A stretch of 5,580 nucleotides of DNA from Desulfobacterales bacterium. GTDB lineage: Bacteria; Desulfobacterota; Desulfobacteria; Desulfobacterales; RPRI01. Shown in pieces: positions 1 through 5,580 of the stretch (position 1 is the stretch's first letter; each line of letters opens with the position of its first letter). The position numbers were made by a program, and so were the translations under genes. The notes under the pieces were generated by a model. It searched no databases and had not been told where the DNA came from. It saw nothing but the letters and a program-made list of their open reading frames with translations. The stretch is from NCBI GenBank assembly GCA_020052975.1, contig JAGVOC010000450.1:1-5580 (forward strand). Reading direction: 5' to 3'.

Positions 1-740
1 ACCAATGAACGAACCGAAAGAGATTGTACGGTGCCTGTAAAGAATTCCTCATCAGGCAATACTTTGTGGCCGTAAAGAAAAAGCAATTTATTCTGCTCCC
101 TAGCAAAATCAATCCATTGGAGTATCTGTGCCAAAGGCACATAGAAGCTGATATCGAAGTCTGTTCCCGGGATCGATCCGTCCTCTCTGATACTGTCGTT
201 TGCAGCGAAAACTTCATCACGGCGGAAACTGGAGAACCTTTTTATGACTTCTTTTGCTAATTCCCCGGAATATGCATTATAGGGAAAAACGATTGATTGT
301 ATGTTCAAACCCTCGGAGTTCAATTCTTTTACCGAGGCATCAAGTTCGCTGCTGACCCATGCAGGGAGGCCTTTTTGTTTCACATATGACGGCGCATTAA
401 AATGGTGGTAGGTATGCGTTCCTATTTCCCATTTATATCTGTTCTGCAAGGTGCGGAGATCCTCAAAGCTCAGATCGCCAAAACGGATTCGCTGGTTATT
501 CACAAATCCTGTTGCCACTCCACCGGCACGTGATAACTCAGGGGCAATAATGTTTATCCAGCTGGGATATCCATCATCAAAAGCGATCACTATGCCGCCA
601 TGGTTCTCTTCAGAACATACCGGCAAGGTGTATAGGAAGGGCATAAGGAAAATAAGGCAAGCAAAGAGGGAACGGATTCCTCTCACACCTCTGTTTTTCA
701 CAATACTCATACATGAAACATAAAAACTCTTCAAGCCCAT
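1..740 (-). CDS. Secreted NodB-type polysaccharide deacetylase, 3' end cut by window edge
   Basis: Reading the minus strand from ATG at 740 gives an open frame of 246 codons that runs off the left edge. The product probably removes N- or O-acetyl groups from a polysaccharide outside the cytoplasm. The N-terminus (about residues 18-42) is basic then hydrophobic, like a signal peptide or anchor. Visible NodB motifs are FDDGY at 54-58 (base and metal aspartates D55, D56), GTHTYHH at 107-113 (H109 and H113 as metal ligands), FPYN at 152-155 as motif 3, and FLYGH at 221-225 with H225 as the late catalytic histidine. The Arg usually found in motif 3 is not apparent. I chose ATG 740 because AAAAGG lies 7 bases upstream; an in-frame ATG at 710 also leaves an intact signal peptide but has no good ribosome-binding site. 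The gene is divergent from the beta-helix lipoprotein gene. The family call is firm; the substrate is unknown. Confidence 0.88.
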   Translation of the reverse strand, partial: MGLKSFYVSCMSIVKNRGVRGIRSLFACLIFLMPFLYTLPVCSEENHGGIVIAFDDGYPSWINIIAPELSRAGGVATGFVNNQRIRFGDLSFEDLRTLQNRYKWEIGTHTYHHFNAPSYVKQKGLPAWVSSELDASVKELNSEGLNIQSIVFPYNAYSGELAKEVIKRFSSFRRDEVFAANDSIREDGSIPGTDFDISFYVPLAQILQWIDFAREQNKLLFLYGHKVLPDEEFFTGTVQSLSVRSL

Positions 741-747
741 TGTCAAG

Positions 748-753
748 CCTTTT
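748..753 (-). promoter_or_regulatory. Ribosome-binding site of the deacetylase gene
   Basis: AAAAGG on the minus strand sits 7 bases before ATG 740, with a GGAG just upstream at 754-757. This supports the 740 start over the ATG at 710, which has no purine-rich stretch at the right distance. Confidence 0.5.
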
Positions 754-762
754 CTCCAATTC

Positions 763-768
763 AGTATA
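763..768 (-). promoter_or_regulatory. Possible -10 hexamer for the deacetylase gene
   Basis: TATACT on the minus strand matches the sigma-70 -10 consensus at five of six positions and would start transcription about 15 bases before ATG 740, just ahead of its ribosome-binding site. The hexamer 17 bases upstream (TAAGGG) does not resemble TTGACA, so this is only a weak candidate. Confidence 0.25.
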
Positions 769-789
769 GTGAAATTATTTTTCTACCCT

Positions 790-795
790 TATAAT
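790..795 (+). promoter_or_regulatory. Probable -10 hexamer of the beta-helix lipoprotein gene
   Basis: A perfect TATAAT lies about 70 bases before the chosen start at 864. The hexamer 17 bases upstream (TAGTGA at 767-772) matches TTGACA at only three positions, so the promoter may be weak, activator-dependent or use another sigma factor. A transcript starting near 802 would begin almost at the ATG at 804, which argues against that ATG as the true start. Confidence 0.45.
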
Positions 796-853
796 GTAAC
801 AGCATGCATCGTTTTGCTTATTTAATAAAATGCAGGGGGGCTACTGGAGAGAT

Positions 854-858
854 AAGGA
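854..858 (+). promoter_or_regulatory. Ribosome-binding site deciding the start at 864
   Basis: AAGGA ends 5 bases before ATG 864, a near-ideal Shine-Dalgarno placement. The upstream in-frame ATG at 804 has no such site. The ATG at 864 is also the one directly followed by a signal peptide. Confidence 0.7.
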
Positions 859-863
859 AATTG

Positions 864-2543
864 ATGAGGATACTCAGCCGTGTTCTTCTCGCGCTTGTTC
901 TCACGTTTTCTTTTGGATGCTCCTTACAGACATCCTGGCGAAGCACTCTCTATCCGGAAGAGTGGTCCGCCGGGCACAAAGACTCTTCAGGCCGGTTTCT
1001 CCATGATTTCTCATATGCAGGATATCACCTGGGTGAAGAGGAAATCCCCGGAGATATCAAGGGCGTTCTTGTGGATGTCACCCGTTCTCCTTTTCATGCA
1101 GACAGTTTAGGTATTCATGATGCAACAGAGGCTATCCAGGATGCGCTTGATTTTGTTGGTGAAAAAGGGGGCGGCGTGGTCTATCTGCCTCCGGGGACTT
1201 ACCGCGTAAAGCCTCCCTCAGGCAGTATTGCTGCACTTTGGATCAAATACGCGAAAGTAGTCCTTCGGGGTGCGGGCCGCAATAAAACATTCCTTCTGAA
1301 TGATGAGCCCGATATGAGGGAGAAGAGTATTATTGCGATATATCCGGTCCATGGGGGTGACTGGCACGAACCTGTCAGCGAACCGGTTGCACTGTCGCAC
1401 GATCTGTTGGAGCCAACAACCGGGATACCTGTCCACGATACGAAAAATCTTCACGTCGGTGACTGGATTATTATCCGTGCCGACTGCACAAGGGAATTCG
1501 CGGCTGATCACAATATGGAATATAGTGATGAGCCCTGTGAGGAATCATCTCTCTCCTGCCCCTGGAATGCGAGATTACACGGCATCACTTTTTACCGTAA
1601 AATTATTGCGATAGACGCGGGGAACAATATTGTTTTTATCGACATTCCGACACGGTATTTTCTCAAAAGGAGGGACAACGCCCGGGTATACAAGGTTGCT
1701 CCCTCTATCGAAGAAGCAGGCATTGAGGACCTGGCCATAGGGAACAGACAGAGTCTCCGGTCAGGATGGGGTGATACCGATTACAGAGAAGCGGCAGAGA
1801 ACAAAGGGAAAGGAGCCTACCAGGTGCATTTCTCTTCTGCCATAAAAATACAGCATGCAGTCAATTGCTGGGTACAGCGCATAAAAACATATGCACCACC
1901 CGGGAATTCAGCCGACGTTCATATTCTGTCAAACGGCATACTGATCTATAAATCCCGCAGCATTACTGTTCGGGATTGTGCGCTGTCCTCACCGCAATAT
2001 AAAGGTGAAGGAGGCAATGGATATGCCTTTATCATCCGTGGAAGCGATAACCTGATCGTTGACTGTGAGGCACGGAATGCACGACATGGCTATTCACTGC
2101 TGAGCATGTGGACCCATGGGAATGTGATTTTCCGTTCCTCATCATATAATTCCCGGTACCCTGTCGATTTCCATATGCATCTGAGCGTTGCAAACCTTCT
2201 GGACAATATGACCCTGAACCGGGATTACATAGAAGCAAAATACCGGCCCTACGGCACACCTCTTCACGGCCAAACCACGACACAGAGTGTCATATGGAAC
2301 ACGTATGGGGTTCACTATAAGGACGGGAAAGATTATATCATTGATTCAAGACAGTTCGGGATCGGATACGTTATCGGAACCAGGGGGCCATCATCCTCCG
2401 TGAAAACCACCCCTGTGACAATCGATGGATATGATACATCACCTGAGGATTTCGTAGAGGGGGTCGGGCTTGGCAAAACCCTTGTCCCCCATTCTCTCTT
2501 TCTCGATCAGTTGAAAAAACGCACTGCTCACCCAACAGAGTGA
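864..2543 (+). CDS. Probable lipoprotein with pectate-lyase-3-like right-handed beta-helix
   Basis: The 559-residue product begins with a basic-hydrophobic signal sequence ending in SFGC, so Cys19 may be lipidated; this lipobox is atypical (Ser at -3, Phe at -2) and ordinary secretion is possible. Residues 40-150 have the form of the pectate-lyase-3 / GH28-like entry region: HDFSYAGYHLGE near 47-58, then DATEAIQDALDF (86-97), GGGVVYLPPGTYRV (102-115) and a VVLRGAG turn (132-138). Residues about 280-450 carry short repeating strand segments (ITVRDC, LIVDCEA, NVIFRSS) typical of parallel beta-helix coils. The family includes lyases, hydrolases and epimerases that act on extracellular polysaccharides; no specific catalytic set can be assigned here. 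The start was moved 60 bases downstream of the longest reading frame because of the ribosome-binding site and signal peptide. It is divergent from the deacetylase and convergent with the GH18 gene. Fold is likely; activity is unknown. Confidence 0.8.
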   Translation: MRILSRVLLALVLTFSFGCSLQTSWRSTLYPEEWSAGHKDSSGRFLHDFSYAGYHLGEEEIPGDIKGVLVDVTRSPFHADSLGIHDATEAIQDALDFVGEKGGGVVYLPPGTYRVKPPSGSIAALWIKYAKVVLRGAGRNKTFLLNDEPDMREKSIIAIYPVHGGDWHEPVSEPVALSHDLLEPTTGIPVHDTKNLHVGDWIIIRADCTREFAADHNMEYSDEPCEESSLSCPWNARLHGITFYRKIIAIDAGNNIVFIDIPTRYFLKRRDNARVYKVAPSIEEAGIEDLAIGNRQSLRSGWGDTDYREAAENKGKGAYQVHFSSAIKIQHAVNCWVQRIKTYAPPGNSADVHILSNGILIYKSRSITVRDCALSSPQYKGEGGNGYAFIIRGSDNLIVDCEARNARHGYSLLSMWTHGNVIFRSSSYNSRYPVDFHMHLSVANLLDNMTLNRDYIEAKYRPYGTPLHGQTTTQSVIWNTYGVHYKDGKDYIIDSRQFGIGYVIGTRGPSSSVKTTPVTIDGYDTSPEDFVEGVGLGKTLVPHSLFLDQLKKRTAHPTE

Positions 2544-2600
2544 CCGGAGAAACAGCAAGGGACGACCGGTAAAACAGGATTCTCATAATGCACCCCCGCT

Positions 2601-3626
2601 CTATTGACGGAGTGTTTTATATGCAGACAGTATCCTGAATAAATTCTCATCGTTTCCTCCCAGCTTCCATATCATCACATTACGATATCCCTTCCTGTAA
2701 GCAGCGCCCCACTTCTCCCTGATGCTGATATCATCTTCAAACCATATTTCAGAGCCATCTTCCTGACGGGAAAACGGCACATTGTTAAAAAACCCTCTTC
2801 CATTCTTCACTGCAGACTGAGTCATCCCCTGTCCCTCTGTCCAGTCAAGTTGCCTGACTCTCCCATCGGAACCCCAGGAGAACCCTCCGACAGCCAGCGC
2901 AATCCATGGTGCATTATATCTATCACCCGCGCCCCGCTTCCGCAGTGAAGATATGAACCTGGCGGTAGCGCGGGCGCCTGGTCCGGTATGCGGGCCATGC
3001 TGATTATATCCCATAACGGTAAGTGGCACTGTCGAGGGTGCAGGCAGAGGTCCTCGCCGGGGTTCTACAACAACGGTAAGCCCCAACCCGTTGTGTTCGA
3101 GCTCCGCAGACAATGCAGAGACAAACACACGATAGTTATCCTGATCAGAAATATCAAGACCTTCATAATCGAGATCGAGTCCTGCAAACCCGTCTTCTTT
3201 CATCTTTTGTACGATGTTCTTTACATGCCTGTTGAGCAGAAGAGGATCGGCAATGAGTTGCCGCACAATATTGCTGTCTTTCAGGAGGACGCTGTCGGGT
3301 TTACGGAGATCGTTCACCAGAGTTACCCAGGGAGAAAAACCGTTTTTTTGGGAAAGGGCAAAAAATGGCGGCATGATGTCTTCAAGATGAGGCGCATGCC
3401 GGATATTTCCGGAAGCATCTAATTCATATGCAAAAAGGGAGACACGGTCAAACAATCCTCCGTTTTGTTCAAGCTCCTGTATTCCCCGCTCTCCATCCCA
3501 GTATACTATCCATGCGCCAATATGCTGTGGCGGCCTGATTTCCTCCAGAGGAGCACAGTAGTATCCCAAACACAGAAGAATCGTTGACAAAAACAACCAT
3601 GATTTCAGTTGCAGTGCGAATTGCAT
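2601..3626 (-). CDS. GH18-like glycoside hydrolase (chitinase fold), membrane-anchored or secreted
   Basis: The 341-residue product has a Lys followed by a hydrophobic run (about residues 8-23), a signal peptide or N-terminal anchor; Cys24 lacks a proper lipobox. The rest fits a GH18 TIM barrel: GAWIVYW near 37-43 as strand 1, SPWVTLVND (98-106) as strand 3, GLDLDYE (149-155) as the catalytic strand 4 with E155 as the proton donor and D153 as its partner, VMGYNQHGPHTGPG (204-217) as strand 6, and NVMIWKLGG (316-324) as strand 8. The first Asp of the DxxDxDxE signature is replaced by Ala148, and the Asp of the MxYD motif by Asn208. The frame extends upstream to 3707, but that part only reads the glycine-rich tail of the preceding gene out of frame, so ATG 3626 is preferred; it lies 10 bases after the DUF2207 stop and lacks a clear ribosome-binding site, suggesting coupling. 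Substrate is probably a beta-linked GlcNAc-type polymer, by inference. Confidence 0.85.
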   Translation of the reverse strand: MQFALQLKSWLFLSTILLCLGYYCAPLEEIRPPQHIGAWIVYWDGERGIQELEQNGGLFDRVSLFAYELDASGNIRHAPHLEDIMPPFFALSQKNGFSPWVTLVNDLRKPDSVLLKDSNIVRQLIADPLLLNRHVKNIVQKMKEDGFAGLDLDYEGLDISDQDNYRVFVSALSAELEHNGLGLTVVVEPRRGPLPAPSTVPLTVMGYNQHGPHTGPGARATARFISSLRKRGAGDRYNAPWIALAVGGFSWGSDGRVRQLDWTEGQGMTQSAVKNGRGFFNNVPFSRQEDGSEIWFEDDISIREKWGAAYRKGYRNVMIWKLGGNDENLFRILSAYKTLRQ

Positions 3627-3630
3627 ACAG

Positions 3631-3657
3631 GGAGGTTTACCAGCTTCCCCCACCTCC
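3631..3657 (-). promoter_or_regulatory. Inverted repeat before the GH18 start, possible translational coupling hairpin
   Basis: In the minus-strand transcript GGAGGT (3657-3652), inside the glycine codons of the DUF2207 tail, is perfectly complementary to ACCTCC (3636-3631), which lies between the DUF2207 stop and ATG 3626. The 15-base loop contains the TAA stop. A ribosome finishing DUF2207 would open the stem, so coupling is plausible, but a 6-bp match in glycine-rich coding sequence could be chance. Confidence 0.25.
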
Positions 3658-5376
3658 TCCTCCAAAACCGCCGCCTGAGAAACCGCCGCCGCCGAAGCCA
3701 CCGCCACCGCTTACCCCGCTTCCTCTCGGCGCTGCATACATTGCCGAGGCCAGGCTTGAAGTCGCCGAGCTTAGGGAACGGGAAAACAGATAGGGGCTGA
3801 ATGTTCTCATGCCTGTTTGTGACGCATACCATTGAGGGGGTTCCTGATAAATCCCCTCGAATGCCTTCGCCCAGTTGTCAACGACATCAAGCGCAATCGC
3901 ATAGGGCAGGAACTTTGAGAACAGTTCCTTGTCCCCCATCCGCTGCAGTTTATCCTTCTCTGCTCTGCTCATAAATTCCTGGAATCCAAGAATGTCCATG
4001 TATGCGGATGAGCCCGCTTTGGTTTTCGCCGGCATTACCTTTGCAAAGGCCAATACGGGGAGCCCCATAAGTATTCCGGCGACCACACTCTTTGGTGACT
4101 GCATAAGCCATGTGAGCACAAGAATGCTGAAGAGTATCAGCACAACCCCTGCCGTGAGGTAGACCTTTCTGACCTTGTCAGGACTGACGAGGAAATATTT
4201 TTTGTTTACAAGCTCGCCGTAGAGGGTGCTTTTCAGGAGATCAAGTTCTTTATAGAAGTTATTTTTCAGTTCCGATATCATTCTTCCCGGAACCGGCAGT
4301 TCAGAAGTGAACAGGCTGGACATAAGTACTGTTTCAAAAGGGCTGAGACTTTCATCAGGCTCTTTCAACCTCTTCAGGTAGTAATCGGTTGAATCGAAGA
4401 TCAGTCCCTCGTTCTTTGTCTCCTCAATTGTGAGAAATCCCTTTACCGCCAGTCCGACAAGAGTCGAAGTAATATCCCTCGGATCGAGTTTTTCATCCAC
4501 CAGCGCCCCCACTTCTCCGGGGGTTAAAGGAACATTCTTATATTGCGGAGGTTCATACATAACCGTAACAGATTCTTTTACCCTGGGGTCTCTTCCACGG
4601 GAACGCCACAAGCCAACCATGAATATGAGAGAAAAAAAGGGGAGAACAAACACCCAGTTTTCCCTGATATTCAGCGCCCACAGGAATTTGTTCCAGGCAG
4701 ACGGCGGGACAATAAGTCCCTTGTCCCACCCAAATGCTATGGTCAGGCCTTCTTTGGAACTCAGGCCTCTCGTTGCAGAGAATTCCCCGGAATTATGCAA
4801 TGCTGCATACTCACAGTCTGCCTCTTTGGAACCGGACGCGCCTGTGTAGCAGGCGGCCCACAGGTGCTGGCTTTTGTTTTTCACCGCAAGAGTCACACGG
4901 GCTGATGCTTGATCGATAGGCGCCCACCAGTAGTTCCCGGTCACATTCCAGTAGAGTTCATCATGGTCTTCGAAGAAGAGGACCGCATTCCTTACGGTAT
5001 ACGAGATCACGTATGTCTGTCGCCGCTCGACATATGACTGCGAATCACCGATTCTTATATTCAGAACATTTCCCTTCCTCGTTACCCGGTATTTCCAGTC
5101 TCTCCCGGACAGGTCGGCTACAGAGAGCACCGAGATCGGCGTAGTGATCTTACCGCCCCGCTCGTCTTCATATTGGAAAGGAATCTCCCGGTAGATGCCG
5201 TGTTTCGGTCTCTGGAATTCCACTTCGATAGTCTCCCGTACCGTGAGTTCAGAATCTTCATGTATGGAAATATCGGCATGGAATGAGTTTATTACAAAGT
5301 CCTGAGCCGACAGAGGAGCACTATGGAAAAATCCTGCAATGAACAGGAGAAAGAGGAGCAGGATTCCATTGCTCAT
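3637..5376 (-). CDS. DUF2207 domain membrane protein with glycine-rich C-terminal tail
   Basis: This 579-residue protein has the full architecture of the DUF2207 family. Residues 1-24 form a signal peptide (cleavage likely after LSA). Residues about 26-215 are the extracytoplasmic beta-rich DUF2207 domain, with IYREIPF (61-67) and a YWNVTGNYWWAPI stretch (142-154). A transmembrane helix at about 241-257 is followed by the basic WRSRGRDPRVK. A cytoplasmic segment (about 265-400) contains LTPGEVGALVDEKLDPRDI and a short winged-helix-like stretch. Two further helices lie near 406-424 and 430-446. The C-terminal part includes LGFQEFMSRAEKDKLQRM (463-480) and LPYAIALDVVDNWAKAF (490-506), and the chain ends in a Gly-rich tail closing with GGSW. 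The start ATG overlaps the lemA stop by one base (TGATG) and has no ribosome-binding site of its own, so translation is probably coupled. The molecular role of the family is not established; it commonly neighbours lemA. Confidence 0.93.
   Translation of the reverse strand: MSNGILLLFLLFIAGFFHSAPLSAQDFVINSFHADISIHEDSELTVRETIEVEFQRPKHGIYREIPFQYEDERGGKITTPISVLSVADLSGRDWKYRVTRKGNVLNIRIGDSQSYVERRQTYVISYTVRNAVLFFEDHDELYWNVTGNYWWAPIDQASARVTLAVKNKSQHLWAACYTGASGSKEADCEYAALHNSGEFSATRGLSSKEGLTIAFGWDKGLIVPPSAWNKFLWALNIRENWVFVLPFFSLIFMVGLWRSRGRDPRVKESVTVMYEPPQYKNVPLTPGEVGALVDEKLDPRDITSTLVGLAVKGFLTIEETKNEGLIFDSTDYYLKRLKEPDESLSPFETVLMSSLFTSELPVPGRMISELKNNFYKELDLLKSTLYGELVNKKYFLVSPDKVRKVYLTAGVVLILFSILVLTWLMQSPKSVVAGILMGLPVLAFAKVMPAKTKAGSSAYMDILGFQEFMSRAEKDKLQRMGDKELFSKFLPYAIALDVVDNWAKAFEGIYQEPPQWYASQTGMRTFSPYLFSRSLSSATSSLASAMYAAPRGSGVSGGGGFGGGGFSGGGFGGGGGGSW
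3640..3723 (-). repeat. Glycine-rich low-complexity tail of the DUF2207 protein
   Basis: Codons 552-579 encode a run of GGGF/GGGFS-like units ending in GGSW. The DNA is correspondingly rich in GGN triplets and produces proline-, alanine- and arginine-rich spurious reading frames on the other frames. A Gly-rich end with a terminal Ser-Trp or similar is common in DUF2207 and related membrane proteins; its role is unknown. Confidence 0.8.
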
Positions 5377-5580
5377 CAGAAACTGACTTTTACCGGCTTT
5401 CTCTCAACCTCCGGGGCCTCAAGTTCGAAGAATTCGGCCTGTTTAAAGCTGAAGGTGGATGCGACGATATTTGACGGAAAAGATTCTATCGTAATATTGA
5501 AATCCCTGACTACGGCGTTGTAGTAACGTCTTGCATATTCAATGTTGTCTTCGAGTTCCTTCAATTGAGTCTGAAGCTGC
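5376..5580 (-). CDS. lemA: LemA family protein, C-terminal part only (5' end beyond window)
   Basis: The last 67 codons of a minus-strand gene are visible; the frame is open to the right edge. The fragment reads as the final long helix and tail of LemA: QTQLKELEDNIEYARRYYN, then AVVRDFN, then SFPSNIVA, and an end segment FSFKQAEFFELE followed by a charged stretch and a VSF C-terminus. LemA proteins have an N-terminal membrane helix and an antiparallel helical bundle outside or beside the membrane; their biochemical function is unsettled. The TTG at 5562-5564 is an internal Leu codon and not a start, because the conserved helix continues upstream of it. The stop shares one base with the DUF2207 start, placing both in one operon. 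Confidence 0.92.
   Translation of the reverse strand, partial: QLQTQLKELEDNIEYARRYYNAVVRDFNITIESFPSNIVASTFSFKQAEFFELEAPEVERKPVKVSF

Noticed and set aside
451..723. Plus-strand 90-residue frame (and the 78-residue frame at 24-260)
   Set aside because: Both lie opposite the deacetylase gene, whose frame carries recognisable NodB motifs; the plus-strand products show no domain or signal.
741..746. TTGACA on the minus strand with TATGTT about 18 bases further as a promoter for the deacetylase
   Set aside because: It overlaps the preferred ATG 740 and its ribosome-binding site region, and would place the transcript start at about the ATG at 710, leaving no leader. It is possible only if 710 is the real start.
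2541..2600. Intrinsic terminator between the convergent genes
   Set aside because: The only stem is ACCGG (2543-2547) with CCGGT (2566-2570), five base pairs with an 18-base loop and no T-run on either strand. Termination may be Rho-dependent or not visible.
2988..3422. Plus-strand 144-residue frame
   Set aside because: It is antisense to the conserved GH18 barrel motifs, has no ribosome-binding site and resembles no family I know.
3627..3707. N-terminal extension of the GH18 gene to 3707
   Set aside because: It encodes low-complexity Ala/Glu/Val sequence from the out-of-frame glycine tail, ahead of what is clearly a signal sequence beginning at 3626.
3584..3793. Plus-strand frame with a striking run of Pro and Lys residues, and neighbouring Arg- and Ala-rich frames
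   Set aside because: They are frame shadows of the glycine-rich C-terminal tail of the DUF2207 gene on the minus strand; the GGN repeats read as CCN on the other strand.
4430..4905. Plus-strand frames of 120-139 residues opposite the DUF2207 gene
   Set aside because: They are antisense shadows of a well-supported gene with no independent evidence of coding.

Overview
The window looks like bacterial chromosome with fairly even base composition (neither strongly AT- nor GC-rich). Almost every product carries a secretion or membrane signal. One product looks like a lipoprotein, and right-handed beta-helix, NodB and GH18 enzymes sit together, which suggests a Gram-negative envelope or exopolysaccharide locus. 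A Nitrospirota or Desulfobacterota-like host would fit, but that is a guess from general flavour and not from a marker gene.

Layout. (1) Bases 1-740, minus strand: a secreted NodB-type polysaccharide deacetylase whose 3' end lies beyond the left edge. (2) Bases 741-863: a short divergent intergenic region with a perfect TATAAT hexamer for the plus-strand gene and a ribosome-binding site for each side. (3) Bases 864-2543, plus strand: a 559-residue probable lipoprotein with a pectate-lyase-3-like right-handed beta-helix fold and unknown substrate. (4) Bases 2544-2600: a 57-bp convergent gap without a convincing terminator. (5) Bases 2601-5580, minus strand: a tightly packed gene run transcribed right to left. 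It consists of a LemA family protein (5' end outside the window), a DUF2207 membrane protein whose start overlaps the lemA stop by one base, and a GH18-like glycoside hydrolase starting 10 bases after the DUF2207 stop.

How they may work together. LemA and DUF2207 proteins are a recurrent membrane pair of poorly defined role. Here a chitinase-fold enzyme is appended to the pair. A NodB deacetylase and a beta-helix polysaccharide-active protein lie next door in a separate divergent unit. NodB and GH18-like domains are known to be combined in single proteins acting on beta-1,6-GlcNAc or related polymers, so a shared amino-sugar polysaccharide substrate is a reasonable inference, but it is unproven. 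Nothing in the window shows a mobile element, CRISPR array, tRNA or rRNA.
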